Below, piece by piece: positions 45,656-56,921 of a DNA stretch of 64,000 bases (its first letter is position 1; the number at the start of each line of letters is the position of its first letter). Source of the DNA: Castor canadensis (lineage: Eukaryota > Chordata > Mammalia > Rodentia > Castoridae); the NCBI RefSeq assembly GCF_047511655.1, contig NC_133402.1, forward strand, positions 58,780,951-58,844,950, given 5' to 3'. The notes under the pieces were generated by a model that did no database searches, was not told the origin of the DNA, and saw nothing but the letters and a program-made list of their open reading frames with translations. The translations under genes were made by a program, and so were the position numbers.

Positions 45656-46233
45656 GTAAACATGGGTTCCCTCCCTCAAATGCGCTCCTGGGAATGTCAA
45701 GGCAAAATCATTCTGGGTAGAGGAAAAGTGGTTCTTCCCTATTACTAAGTACAACAGCATTCAGAGCTTTTCACACTGGGACTCAAGAGCTGAGTATGGA
45801 GGTTTTATTACACTCCACAGAATCATCGTGAGTGCTGGGCGCCTCTTAGCTGACACTCCAGCCCCACTATAAGAGGCTCAGCCCTAAGGTACTCAATCAT
45901 ATGGCTGGATCCTTAAGAGACATCTTCTTGGTGAGACTCTAGAAAGTGATTTTAAGAGATCTCTGAAGTCATCCAAAGATCAAACTCAAAATATTTGGAC
46001 TATTTACCCTTGGGTCCCAGGATGCATAGAAAATCTCTTCCTACTCACATGCGTGAGTCCTTCCAGAATTAGCTAGATAAGAGTTAAATAAGCACCTAGC
46101 CCACTGTCTCACATGGTGAGAATTAATACTCAATGATTGGATTGGCCATTGTTACAGGAGTGGAATCGTCAGCAGCCCACTCATCTGAAGAGTGTGATCC
46201 TTACAACTGGGCTTTCTCATTCTTTGCCCACAG

Positions 46234-46351
46234 GAATTTGTGCGATTATTGGAGTGTCTGTGTTTGCCAACATGCTGGTCACTAACTTCTGGATGTCCAC
46301 AGCTAACATGTACAGCAGCATGGGTGGGATGGTACAGACTGTCCAGACCAG
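46234..46351 (+). CDS. CLDN18: CLDN18 exon 3 (shared)
   Basis: The exon encodes residues 129-167 and the first two bases of codon 168 (Arg). It holds the rest of transmembrane segment 3 and extracellular loop 2, with the motif ANMLVTNFWMSTANMYSSMGG. Acceptor CCCACAG ends at 46233 and donor GTAACC starts at 46352. The 578-bp intron 2 contains no recognisable repeat. Loop 2 in claudins contributes to trans interaction between neighbouring cells. The sequence is nearly identical to my recollection of mouse and human claudin-18. Confidence 0.96.
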
Positions 46352-46463
46352 GTAACCTTCTAATGCCACATCTCAGAACTCTGGGGTGATGGCTGTTGTA
46401 AGAATCCGATTAAACGCATGTGCCTAACGTGACTGTCAGTGCCTGAAATGGCGAGAATTTATT

Positions 46464-46512
46464 CTAGATCGTAAATAAATGATTTATGCTAGATCGTAAA
46501 TCAACAATGATC
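46464..46512 (+). repeat. Short direct repeat downstream of exon 3
   Basis: CTAGATCGTAAAT occurs at 46464-46476 and again at 46489-46501, 25 bases apart, with a weaker third version (GATCTGTAAAT) following. Confidence 0.7.
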
Positions 46513-46794
46513 TGTAAATTCATAAAGTTCATTTCTGTGAAACATCCTTGGTGATCTGACATTTGCACTGAAATACAGTGACACTTCACAGTGTTTATCT
46601 AACACTCTTACACAGGCCCCATTGTGGTGACAAAAAAACAGGCCTTATTAACCCAGGCATATAAATGAACATCGATTTACATTTACAGTCCATAATGGGA
46701 ACCTGGCTAGGAACAGGTAAAGGCTTGAATGGAAATGAGCAAGGTACAGAACAGGTAAGGGAAGTGTTGGTTTTTCTTCTACAGCTGCCTCTTT

Positions 46795-46925
46795 CTCTCA
46801 TCCATTCATTTATTCATTCTGCAAACGTGCTGAGCACCTGCTGTGGGCCAGGGAGTGTTCAGGTGCTGCAGATAGACCAGGTCCTTGCTCTCATGAAGAT
46901 TACACTCCAGCACAGGAAGATGAAA
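46795..46925 (+). mobile_element. LINE-2 3' end fragment
   Basis: TCATCCATTCATTTATTCATTCTGCAAACGTGCTGAGCACCTGCTGTGGGCCAGG and CCTTGCTCTCATGAAGATTACACTCCAG match the L2 3' end closely. Confidence 0.8.
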
Positions 46926-47934
46926 CTCTACTATCATCTGATACCTAAAGAAGGGCAGAGCTTTTAAAAGACAGAAAAGCAGTAGCAACACCTGTATTCA
47001 TTTAGTCACTTGAAATGGATGTATCTGATACAAGAAGCAAAAGGAAAATCCCAAAGGAGAAAGATGTTGTTCTGAGAGAGTGAATAAATATGATACTTAA
47101 GTGACCTGTCTTCTCTGCAGAAGATGCTCCGGGTATTTTTGCAGCCACGCCAACATGAGGTGCAGACAGGGTGTGTGATGTGATAAATCCATTACTGTCT
47201 GGCCCCCCTGGGACTCCAGTTCCCATCTGTGTGTCTGCTTTGTTTCAAGAGCAAGAAGAAAGCAATCCCTATAAGCTACCTTCATCCTTTCCCATGTTCC
47301 CCCATGGTCTCTTGGTAGTAGGCTGACCACCTCATTCCTGTTTGCCTGGGACTTTCTAGTTTTAGCACTAGAATCCCCCCATCCTGGAAAATTCCTACAT
47401 TATGGGCAAAACAGAGTGTCTGATCACTCTACTTAGAAATGGAACCCACCCTACCCAGAATATCTGGGTGCCCACCACTCATCTTGCACCCAGCACTAAT
47501 GCCTGCTGCCACTCACACTACTTCCCTAGCTCCTGTTTCTGTCCCTTGGTTGGCAGTTCCAGTCCTATAATTAAGATTAAATCTTGAAAAGCCTCCTAAA
47601 CTTCCATCTTCATGGATGGGCAGCTGCCTTTCCCCTTCTGTTTTCTCATCTTCTCTATCCAGAAATCAAATAAGAGAACCCAATTGCCAAGAAAGATTCC
47701 TGTGGTCACTTGGTGGGCTTTGGCTCCATCTCCCGTTAGATCCTAGTAAACCGTCATTCCCCTGTCCCTCCACTCAACCGTTGCTGTGGTGTGTGCATCA
47801 CTGGCAAAGCCTAAGCCGTGGATGACAATGACAAACTGTCTGCCCTGGCACTGCACATAAACCTGCAAGGTATTTTGGATTGACCTAAACATTTCATTTT
47901 ATAATAGAAATTAAACATCAATTTTTGAAGCTAG

Positions 47935-48190
47935 AATTGTCACAGTTGGGTTTCTCCGAAACAGACCTTGAGAATCGGGTCCCTGTGTAAGAAAGAGTTT
48001 ACTGAGGAAGGAGACACTGGCTAGGGTGTAGGGGAAGCAAGACAGGAAAGGGGGAGGTCCAGTCATGATTTCAGGGGTGTCTCAGAGTTGGCCTCAGCTG
48101 CACAGTGTGAATCACATCTCAGCGTTGTCTCTGCTCCAATCTGAAGAACTGGGCTTTCATGCTTCAGTGCCAGTCACCCTGTGCACATGG
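47935..48190 (+). mobile_element. Degenerate LTR-like fragment
   Basis: CAGTTGGGTTTCTCCGAAACAGACC ... AAAGAGTTTACTGAGG resembles the start of MaLR/ERVL LTRs. Decay prevents a family name. Confidence 0.35.
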
Positions 48191-48699
48191 CCAAAGTGGC
48201 TCCAAGAGCTGAGCCAAAGCCAGGGCTCCAGGGAGAGTCACAGGGATCAGTAGATAAAGGCAAAAGAATGACAAGCTGGAGAAGCAACATAGAGAAATGG
48301 CTAAAGGGGCAGAGCACAATTAATGCCTGTACAAGAAGATTTCACACTCATCTGTTTTTTTCCAACTTCCTTTATAAAATAAATAAATAATCAGATCCAT
48401 CAGCACTGGGCCTTCTTTCTCATAAGGCACCATCTGTGCAGCTGCCTATTTAGCTGGGGCCCCTGCTCTCCAGTTTGCCACAGTCCCCACTGCTCCCCAG
48501 TGGCCCAATTCTGAGGCCATTTATTGTAATGCTTATAGGATTTTCCCCATGTGTTAGAGACAAGAAAATGAAATATTTTCTTGTATCCAGCTTACCTCAC
48601 TTATTTAAGTTTCTTACCTGTCCCAGGTAAGTATTTAAGCTTGCTAACCTTGACCGAGAATGTCTATCTTGAAGAGAAAGAACTCGTTTCCATGCACAA

Positions 48700-48905
48700 G
48701 GTTGAGTTTTGAAGGCAGAGTGACCTGAATTTAAATCCTTACAGTGCTGTGTCCTTCCCCAGTATTTGGAGAAGTTATTTAACCTCTCTGACCCTCACTC
48801 TCCTCATCTGTGATGTGGGAATGGTAAATCCTATTACAGTGACTATTGGGGGAATTAAATGAGATGGTGGTGAAAATAGCAATAAAGGCTCAACAAATAG
48901 TAGCA
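48700..48905 (+). repeat. MIR-like SINE
   Basis: GTGACCTGAATTTAAATCC, AAGTTATTTAACCTCTCTGACCCTCACTCTCCTCATCTGTG and ATTAAATGAGAT are the MIR body in order. Confidence 0.85.
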
Positions 48906-49743
48906 ATTGTCTGTCACTAACAATGGATAAATCACTAAGCCATCTATAAAGGTGTGAAGGGTGGAGCTCTGTCTGTGTCAGGATAGAGGCAGGAAGGTCA
49001 CCCTAGACTCCCCACAAAGAACCACAGGAAAAGGTCTGCTGTTCAGCCCCCAGCCACCCTGAGTAGAAGGAGATGGGAGGGGTTCTTCATTCCAGGTTAG
49101 CAGTTCTCCAAAGGAATTCCTAAATTTCCTCCCAGAACTTTTTCAAAGGCTCAGGTCAGTCAACCAGTTTTGCCCTCCATGTTACACTTGGTCACAAGTC
49201 TTATATTGCTTTTTTTTGATCAGACAAAATGTGGTGTGCTTTTTAAGCACATCGAAAGTACCATATTTCCTGAAGTTGCAGGGGACTGCACAAGAATTGC
49301 TGTCTTCTACAGTTGGCATTATATTCTTAGCTCATGTAGTCTACTAAATATTAGTAGTGACTTATGGTGTTCTACAAATAGCCCCCATACTCTTGAAGGG
49401 CCACAAAGGAAAGCCAGTAGGGGAGACATCCACTGCACTGAGCTCTCCTTTTCTGCTTACAGATGGAGGTCAACTCACTAGCCAGCCTCAAGATACCCAC
49501 TGACATCCTAGCAGTTTTTAGCTCCTAAGAATTTTAGTATATCTCCTTCCACCATCCAAAAGAGTCTATTTGAGATTGCAATTATAAATAATTGAGAAGT
49601 AAATTCTCAGGAGATTTTATTGTTGATTCTGTTCTGAGGTAATTGCGTTCCTTTGGAGATGACCCTCTTTGGGGAAGGCACTGGCTTTGGAGTCAGACAT
49701 CCGGGGTTAGAATTTTTCTATGTACTAGAATAAGAACATCATG

Positions 49744-49967
49744 AGGCTAGGCACTGTTGGCTCAAGCCTATAATCCTAGCTACTTTTGGGAGGTTGAGAT
49801 CAAGGGGATCATGGTTTGAGGCCAACCCAGACAAATAATTTGTGAGATCCCATCTTCAGAATAACCAGAGCAAAATGGACTGAAGGTGTGGCTCAAGCAG
49901 TAGAGCACCTGCTTCCCAAGCATGAAGCCCTGAGTTCAAACCTCAGTCCCACCAAAAAAAGAAGAAG
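49744..49967 (+). repeat. Composite B1-like + ID-like SINE in CLDN18 intron 3
   Basis: GCTAGGCACTGTTGGCTCAAGCCTATAATCCTAGC is followed by GGTGTGGCTCAAGCAGTAGAGCACCTGCTTCCCAAGC and an A-rich tail. Confidence 0.9.
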
Positions 49968-50144
49968 CATTATAAGGGAAGGCTCTCTGTCTATCTTGTT
50001 AACCTCTATATATCAGTGCCAGGGTAGTTCTAGGCACATAGTAGGAGCTCAACAAATACTTCTTGAACAAAAGAATAAATGAAAGAAAGAAAGAGTAATC
50101 ATTTCAATTTCTTTCTGAAGATAATATTCCTGCTTGCATGGATG

Positions 50145-50522
50145 ATTGCAAAGTATATTTCTCAGCTTCCCATTACTATACCAAAATTCCTGAAATCATT
50201 AACTTATAAACAGAAAAATGTTATTTTGGCTGATGGTTCGAGAGATTTCAGACCAAGCTTAGATGGACTCATTGCTTTGGACCTCTGATAGGGGTGTCAG
50301 GTAGCATGGTGAAGACTGTGTGGCAGAGCAAATTGCTCACCGTATAGCCAGGAAGTATTAAAGAAAGAGAGAGGAGGCCAAGGTCCCATAATTCCCTTTG
50401 AGGCATACCTTCAATGACCTAAGGACCTCCTGAAAGTTTCACCACCTCCCAATATCACCATCTTGGGAACCAAACACTTAAAAGATAGACCTTAGGGACA
50501 TCCAACATCCAAACCATAGCAC
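50145..50522 (+). mobile_element. ERVL/MLT2-like LTR, degenerate, before exon 4
   Basis: CCATTACTATACCAAAATTCCTGAAATCATTAACTTATAAACAG through CACCACCTCCCAATATCACCATCTTGGGAACCAAACAC and CATCCAAACCATAGCAC fits an old ERVL-type LTR. Confidence 0.55.
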
Positions 50523-50779
50523 AAGGGTTACCTGAGCTAAGTAAGATGTATACATCCTGGCCCACAGTGAAAACCCAAGCACTAAAATTCCTTCAGAAAT
50601 AAAAACCTGAAAAACTGAGTCCATATCTCAGAAACTTTTCTTGCCTAACCTTCCACTTTCACCAGTAAGAGGGGAGGGTGACCCTGAAAAGGAGGGCAGA
50701 GAGGAGGGGCATGGGCAAGAGCAGTGACAGAGTCCTCAGAGTTGAGTCAACTGTGTTCACACACCATCTCTCCATTCAG

Positions 50780-50890
50780 GTACACCTTTGGTGCAGCTCT
50801 GTTCGTGGGCTGGGTCGCTGGAGGCCTCACGCTCATTGGGGGTGTGATGATGTGTATTGCCTGCCGGGGCCTGACACCTGATGAAACCAA
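50780..50890 (+). CDS. CLDN18: CLDN18 exon 4 (shared)
   Basis: The exon finishes codon 168 and encodes residues 169-204 plus two bases of codon 205 (Asn). It contains transmembrane segment 4 (about residues 172-195, FGAALFVGWVAGGLTLIGGV) and a membrane-proximal CIACRG motif, probably palmitoylated as in other claudins. The acceptor ends TTCAG at 50779; the donor is GTGAGT at 50891. Reading into the intron would give AAG then TGA at once, so any retention or downstream donor would remove the cytoplasmic tail and its PDZ ligand. Confidence 0.96.
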
Positions 50891-51177
50891 GTGAGTCCTC
50901 CCATCCCAGTGCAGCCCAGAGTGGACTCTGGACGCCCCATTCATCCAGAGTCCATTTTCATATATAATTTACAGCCAGAATGATGAGTCCAAATATTTGG
51001 AAGAACTTTACTGACTATACATTCATTGAACTTTTGCTTTAATAGCAAACCTAAATAACAGAGCAAGAATATTTGAACCTAAGATTTAGGAGTGACACTG
51101 TTTGAAGGGAAAAATATATTCCTCTGGGTTCCTGCTAGCTCCAGTAGTCCATAACTCAGTAGTCCTCAGCTGGGAGA

Positions 51178-51375
51178 AGTTTTGTACCACAACACCACTA
51201 TTGGCAACACCTGAAGGCACTTGATTGTTAAAACTTTGGGGGGGAATAGCAATGGCAAATGATACTGACTTCTAGTGTAGACCAGGGTAGACATCCTATA
51301 GCACACAGGACAGTCACTCACACCAAAGCAGCATCCATTCCAAAATGTCAATAGCACTACCGTTGAGAAACCCTG
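51178..51375 (-). mobile_element. hAT-Charlie-type MER element, - orientation
   Basis: Reversed, it reads GGTTTCTCAACGGTAGTGCTATTGACATTTTGG and ends near CAATAGTGGTGTTGTGG, the same family as the block at 27345-27540. Confidence 0.55.
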
Positions 51376-51469
51376 CTATCACTCCACAAAGGGCCTAGAG
51401 TTCAGTGTGGTTCTACTGTTAACCAGCCCATGACCTCCGCCAAGTCAAATGTCCTCTTTGGGCTTCTGT

Positions 51470-51850
51470 GTTAGTCTGCTTGAGCTTTTATGACAAAATA
51501 TCACAGAATGGGTAGTTTATAAATAATAAAAATATATTCCTTATCATTCTAGAGGCTGGAAAGTCCAAGACCAAGGTGCCTATAAGTTTGGTGTCCAGTG
51601 AGGGCCCAGTCTTCATTTCCAAGATGGCGCCTGGTTGCTGCATTCTCTGCAGGGGAGGACCACTGTGTCCTCACATAGAAGAAGGGATGGAAGGGCAAGA
51701 GAGAGCTCCCTTCAATCTCAAGCCCTTTTATAAACCCCTAGTCCCTTGTAACTTAATCACTTTCCAAAAAGCCTGACTTCTTAATATCACCTCAATGGAG
51801 AGTAAATTTCAATGCAAATTTTGGAGGATGTGTATTCAAACCATAGCAGC
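51470..51850 (+). mobile_element. ERVL/MLT2-like LTR in CLDN18 intron 4
   Basis: It starts TGTTAGTCTGCTTGAGC, carries TCTAGAGGCTGGAAAGTCCAAGACCAAGGTGCC and CTTTTATAAACCCCTAGTCCC, and ends TTCAAACCATAGCA. TG...CA ends are as expected for an LTR. No internal retroviral sequence is present, so it is a solo LTR if the family call is right. Confidence 0.65.
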
Positions 51851-52105
51851 CTCTGTCACCTTATCCATAAAATAAGCAAATTAGAGGGCATAGATCACAC
51901 ATAAGTATACCTTCCGGCTTACAAATTCTATGATGCTTTGACTAAACCATTTTCCTTTGAACTTTGTTTCTTGTTCACCTATCATTTTCATTGATAAACA
52001 GAAATAATTCACTAGTCGCTGTCAGCTCCTTGAAGCTGTAATGTAAAAACAAGAAATTCTGCCTCACTGCACAGACAGAAAGCTAGTGTCTGAAAGAGTA
52101 GGGTG

Positions 52106-52182
52106 ACCAGCTGTCTTGATTTGCCCAGGACAAATGAGCAAGGACAGTGGACCTTTCAGTGCTAAAACTGAGATAATCCAGG
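52106..52182 (+). mobile_element. DNA-transposon-like short fossil (MER type)
   Basis: GGGTGACCAGCTGTCTTGATTTGCCCAGGAC ... GACCTTTCAGTGCTAAAACTGAGATAATCC belongs with the pieces at 14215 and 47320. Confidence 0.5.
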
Positions 52183-52259
52183 GTAAGTGGGGAGGTTGGT
52201 GGTCCTACTAAAGCCATTTGTGCTCATGGATGTTCATGGACTGTTTCTTTTGCTTTCAG

Positions 52260-52431
52260 CTACAAGGCTGTGTCTTATCATGCCTCAGGCCACAATGTTG
52301 CCTACAAGCCTGGAGGCTTCAAGGCCAGCACTGGCTTTGGGTCCAACACCAGAGATAAGAAGATCTATGATGGGGGTGCCCGTGCAGAAGATGAGGTACA
52401 ATCTCATCCTTCCAAGTACGACTACGTGTAA
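52260..52431 (+). CDS. CLDN18: CLDN18 exon 5, C-terminal tail and stop (shared)
   Basis: The terminal coding exon completes Asn205 and encodes residues 206-261, followed by TAA at 52429-52431. The cytoplasmic tail starts YKAVSYHASG and ends in KYDYV. The last residues fit the claudin C-terminal PDZ ligand that binds ZO proteins and anchors the claudin to the junction plaque. Acceptor TTTCAG ends at 52259 behind a pyrimidine-rich tract. The frame is intact and total length 261 residues equals the family member's usual size. Confidence 0.96.
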
Positions 52432-52907
52432 TACTCCAAGACCTCCCCCAGAGGGGGTAGAAGAAACCCCCCAGCAAAGGAGATCCCCCCAAAAAAACAA
52501 GGAAATTCTACCTTGATAACATATTGCTTTGGACTCACAGCTGGAAGTTCACAAAGCTTTGATTTCATCTGTAGTGAGGTCAGATGACCTTGGCCACACA
52601 TCTCTGTCTCTAAATATTCCAACACAAAACCACTGAGTTATCATTTATAAATTGGAGGCTATATGGTTCTCATATTCCAATCCTCTGCTTTTTTAATATT
52701 ACCTTTTTAATGTGATGATAGAATGTGGTTTGACACCTTGATGTTAGGTAGATTTTCCCTCCTTCTTCTAGTTAACAAACCCATTGATGATCTATTTCCA
52801 CCTTGCCTCCCCCAAGAAATTTTTGAAAAGAAAAAAAAGAGAGTCAGTCAAAAGACATCATTTTCTGATATTTGATTTTTGTCTCCCACACCCCCAAATT
52901 GACTGGT

Positions 52908-52913
52908 AATAAA
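52908..52913 (+). terminator. CLDN18: Candidate proximal poly(A) signal AATAAA
   Basis: A canonical AATAAA lies about 480 bases after the stop codon. It may produce a shorter CLDN18 mRNA or may be unused; the downstream GU-rich context is weak. Confidence 0.3.
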
Positions 52914-53425
52914 CACTGACTAGAGAACAAATAATAGACAAAAGATATTTGTGATCTCCCTATCACATTATCTGAGTTTCCTTACACCATTATCCTAAGA
53001 GTTACTTGACACAACTGATTTCTAATTTGAAGCAATCAAGCCTTTCTGCTTTTGTTGGTATCTGCTAATTCCAGAAAAAACACCCAGGGTTTCCTGAGCT
53101 CTTCACTGGAAGTCCTCTTTCTCTTGCAAGTCAGAAATTGTCCTTAGAGGAATAAGAAAAGAGTTTTGTTTTGTTTTGGCAATCTAATTCCTAAGTGTAC
53201 TTGAAATAAGTAATGCATTAGCAAAATGACATACTATCTCTGTGAATTAGTCTCACCCCTGCACATAGATAGAAAAAATAGTCTTCAATATTATCTGTGT
53301 TGTACTCTGTTACATGCTAAGTCCAAATTTCATGATCCTAACTCTTTCCTTTTGAGGTCTCCATGGCTCTGACTTCAGATGATAAAAGTATAGACTGTGT
53401 TTTAAAAAAAAAAAAAGAATGGAGG

Positions 53426-53515
53426 ACTGGCAGAATGGCTCAGGTGGTGAAGAACCTGCCTAACAACTGTGAGGCCCTGAGTTTAAACCCCAGTACCACC
53501 AAAAAAAAAAAAAAG
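53426..53515 (+). repeat. ID-like SINE within the CLDN18 3' UTR
   Basis: GGCAGAATGGCTCAGGTGGTGAAGAACCTGCCTAACAACTGTGAGGCCCTGAG, then TTTAAACCCCAGTACCACC and a 14-base A-tail. It is in sense orientation, so the mature mRNA would carry it if the distal poly(A) site is used. Confidence 0.9.
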
Positions 53516-54445
53516 AGCCTGAATTGAATGTCCTATGTCCATTCTTGCATGGCTACAGCTACTTACTTGACACTACAGTAGCGCTTACCTGACACTGGTC
53601 AGTTTTGTTAGTCTGACAGCTGTTCCCTTCACCAGTCACCTGATGGTTGGCACATTGGATGTTCGGGCCAAATCGAAAGTTCTTTGCAGCTACACACCTT
53701 CCCTGTGTTTGCATCACTGCCCTTTTGAGCAGAAAGCCTGGATTCCTTCTTCCAGGACACAAAAATCCCATTCCAACCCCAAGGTCAGAATTAGCTCCCT
53801 GGGAAACTGAGACAAGGGCAGTCTTTCAAAACCACCAAACCAAGAGGCAGCAGTGGTACTAAGAGAATGTGGCTATTTGATTACTGTTGTGTGCGGGAAA
53901 GTCTTTACACCAATAGTGCATGTGAAAGTGTAGCCTCTAAGAGCTTGGTGAATGTTCAGAGGGGTCTTCAGGCTGAGCAGAATATGTCTGGAAAAAGACC
54001 AGATCATAGTCCATTAAGCAAGATGGAATTGTGTTCACCAAGAGCCGGAGCAGAGACCTGCCACTGAGACACCAGTGGGATTAGATCAAATTGGAAAGGG
54101 CGCTCCTGCAACTCACTGCCTGGGGCAGGACAGAAGATCAACTTGAGAAGGAAAATGGAGGGGAAATGAGCATTGTTTAGGGTCCTCAGGATATGAGTTG
54201 AAGGTCACCACTTTGAGTTGAAGGCCCTGGGTTCAAAGAGCTTCCTCCCTTACCACCAGAAAGTCCCCAATCAGATCTAAGCCAACAAGGCTCCACTGGG
54301 TTTTCAATAAGCACATTTTCTATCCAACATTTAATTGTTTAAAAGCCTCCTAAATATAGTTAGACTATGCTTTGTAATGTTTTGTTGTATCTTTGACTTG
54401 TTGTGTTTGCATTGAGTATTGACTTGCATGTTTTGTTACTTAAAT

Positions 54446-54451
54446 ATTAAA
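54446..54451 (+). terminator. CLDN18: Candidate distal poly(A) signal ATTAAA
   Basis: ATTAAA is the commonest variant of the polyadenylation hexamer. It lies about 2.0 kb beyond the stop codon, with T- and G-rich sequence following within about 60-80 bases. No 3' end can be proven from sequence alone. Confidence 0.5.
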
Positions 54452-54854
54452 AACACTGTTATCCTCCATCTGAATAACTGTTATCATTTTTTTAGGAGGT
54501 GGAGGTGGAGGTGGGAGGTCTCAGTACCTAAAGCTGAATGCTTCTTCCCAGAATAGCTTCTGCTTGTAGAATCTGTGTCCAGTGTTGAAGCATCCTAGCT
54601 GCCAGGAAGCCAGCTAGGTCTGTGGCCATCCCAGTTAATGGTTTCTACAAATTGAGAAGCCTTAATGAAAAGGGGTTGAGCCAGGTTAACCTGACTGATC
54701 CTAAGTGCACCAGCCTCAATTAGCTGCTGTTGTTGGCCTGTCAATGACCCAGTGAAACTAGAGAGCCAATGCCTGCCTTCTTGGTGCTTCCCAGGGCTGG
54801 GTTGACTAGCTCAGTAATCTATACTCACTAAGTCTTCATAAGTCTATAGAAATA

Positions 54855-55000
54855 CATGAGCTGCAAGTCAGAACAGCCTAGCCTCCACTCCAGGTCACAC
54901 CACTTCCCAGCTATTATTGTAAGCAGTACACTTAACCCTTCTGAGTCTCCCTTTCCTCATCTACAGAAGGGGACTAAATGGGATAACAGAATAATATGGA
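54855..55000 (+). repeat. MIR-like SINE
   Basis: AGCCTCCACTCCAGGTCACACCACTTCCCAGC, ACACTTAACCCTTCTGAGTCTCCCTTTCCTCATCTACAGAAGGGG and AATGGGATAACAG follow the MIR consensus. Confidence 0.8.
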
Positions 55001-55694
55001 TATAGGACCTACTTAAGTGATGGGCACTTGAGTTTTATCACTGGAATATATAAGGCCAGAGTTGCTTTAGGCGTAGCTGGATGGAGGGATACGATCAACA
55101 GTCTATCAATAGTCTCTGCCTGTCTCAGTTCTGCTTCCCTCTGTTGGTTTCCTTCTTGAGAAGATTGTCCCACAGGATAGCAGTCAGAGTAGCTCATATG
55201 TTCAAGCATAAAGCCATGTATCAAGGCGAGGAACCTAGCCAAAAGGAGGCATCTCTTTCCTGATAAGCCTAGGAGACAAAATCCTGGCAAAACTTAACTG
55301 GGCAATTTGAATCGTGTCCCATCTTTCTAGTCAGAGCAGTGGTGGTCAACTTGGCCAAGCCTCAGCCATCCAATCAAAGTGGGGAGAACTGTTATATGCT
55401 ACAAAGAATGTATTGTAAGGACCCAGAGTCCTTAGACATCAGACAAACTCAGTGTTTCATCCTATTGTTTTCCTCCTTTGCTTGAATGTGGATTACAAAA
55501 CAAACTTCAGAGGTCTAATTTCTGTTTCTCTCTGACCAAAAACCAAACAGCCTATAGTACAGAAAAGTTCTCTAAGAAGGCCCTCTGAGTCTCCAAGAGA
55601 ACTGATTTTTGAAACTTAGAAATGTGAAGAAAAAAAAAAACCACTTTACATTCAATTTTAAATAAGTAAGATTACAAAAGTGGTTAGTTACAGA

Positions 55695-55830
55695 TTGTCC
55701 TCAGGGGCATGGGTGTAGAACACATGGTGAGTGTGTGCAAGGCCCTGGGTTCAATCCCCAGCACAAAAGAAAGGGAAATGAAGAGAAGGGGAGGGGAGGA
55801 GAGGAGAGTGAAAAAAGTAGAAAAAGAAAA
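55695..55830 (+). repeat. ID-like SINE with purine-rich tail
   Basis: ACATGGTGAGTGTGTGCAAGGCCCTGGGTTCAATCCCCAGCAC is the ID 3' half; the tail becomes GAGAGGGGAGG repeats. Confidence 0.8.
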
Positions 55831-56404
55831 GCTGCCCTCTGGTATACAGTGTTATTCAAATTTATATTTCCTAAACTTTAGGGGCATTTTGAAGACTCAT
55901 TATATGGAAATACAGAAATGGATGAATCAAGCCATGAGTACATGTTCAAAGGATGACTCACCACTCTACCCACAAAAATCCCTGGGAGTCCGCAGTAAAC
56001 ACAACTGAGTGTTTTACCTTAAGGTCCAGAAGCAAGGGGTGTAAGCAATCTTTCAATGCAGTACCCCATTCTCTTACCTTTTTCTTGGGTAGCATCCAGC
56101 CCCTCCTGCCACATTAAATGCCTGCTATCTCAGAACCAGTGCATTCCACTGGAGAGAGCACTGGACTCCTGGTCCCGACTCCACTGCCAACCAACGATGT
56201 GGCTTTGCAGGATCAATTACCATGATTCACAAAAGTGTTCCTTATTTTATTTCTTTGCTGAATCCTTGTGAAGATCAGTACTGTGCTTAGTTCTTTACGT
56301 TCTTTATCTCCATTCCTTTAGGGACCTGGTCTCACCTGTGACCAGTCTGAGAGCTCCAAAGCTCCTAGACACTGATCAGGAATCACACCCACACAAACTC
56401 AGAG

Positions 56405-56438
56405 ACAGAGAGAAAGAGAGAGAGAGAGAGAGAGAGCA
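56405..56438 (+). repeat. (GA)n dinucleotide repeat
   Basis: About a dozen near-perfect GA units. Confidence 0.9.
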
Positions 56439-56921
56439 CTGATCATTTCTTTGTTTTCTCTGTTCTTCTGCATTTGCCTCAGGACCAATCTTGAGCTATT
56501 CAGCATCCCCCAGCTGCAGCCAGGCTGGTTGCTTTAACACTAAAGGCAGCTAGCCACGACCTAACAGCCAAATGACATGACACCTCTCAGCCACACCCAA
56601 TAGGGAGTTGATAAAAGAAGCCACAGAATTCTTTCTCTGAGAAACTTAGAGTTGGATCCTCCTTGGAGATGAAAGAACATACAAGTGCTGTCCACAGGAA
56701 GCTTTGTGGTTTGTCCTATTAATTCAACTTGTGGCTGGGGGAATGTAAAGGTGATGTTCTAATTAACATGAAAGAAAATTAAATATATTTGTCCTTTAAT
56801 CCAGGAATTCTCCTTCAGAGTTCTCTTTTTTTTTAGAGGGGAAATTCTTTTATAATCTTGGAGTAGAGAAAGTCTTTTCAAAACAAGACTCAAATTCCTT
56901 CAGAGTTCTCTTAAGGAAGCA

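Larger units (their letters stand above)
22994..54470 (+). other. CLDN18: CLDN18 transcription unit (claudin-18)
   Basis: This entry gives the whole gene as read from its exons. Coding exons are 22994-23213 (stomach-type first exon) or 33234-33453 (lung-type first exon), then 45491-45655, 46234-46351, 50780-50890 and 52260-52431. The lengths 220+165+118+111+172 sum to 786 nt, that is 261 codons plus stop, the size I know for claudin-18. Every intron begins GT and ends AG, and reading phase is kept at each junction. The 5' ends of both transcripts and the 3' end are not fixed by sequence alone; the end given here follows a candidate poly(A) signal. Claudin-18 is a four-span tight-junction protein of gastric and alveolar epithelium. 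Introns are rich in SINE, L1 and LTR remnants. Confidence 0.95.
52432..54470 (+). other. CLDN18: CLDN18 3' UTR (extent inferred)
   Basis: This roughly 2-kb non-coding stretch follows the stop codon and is mostly unique AT-rich sequence. It contains an AATAAA at 52908-52913 that could give a short 3' UTR. An ID-like SINE with A-tail sits at about 53426-53515. A distal ATTAAA lies at 54446-54451. I place the main end just after the distal signal because the length agrees with the long 3' UTR I recall for the human transcript; this is inference. Confidence 0.6.
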
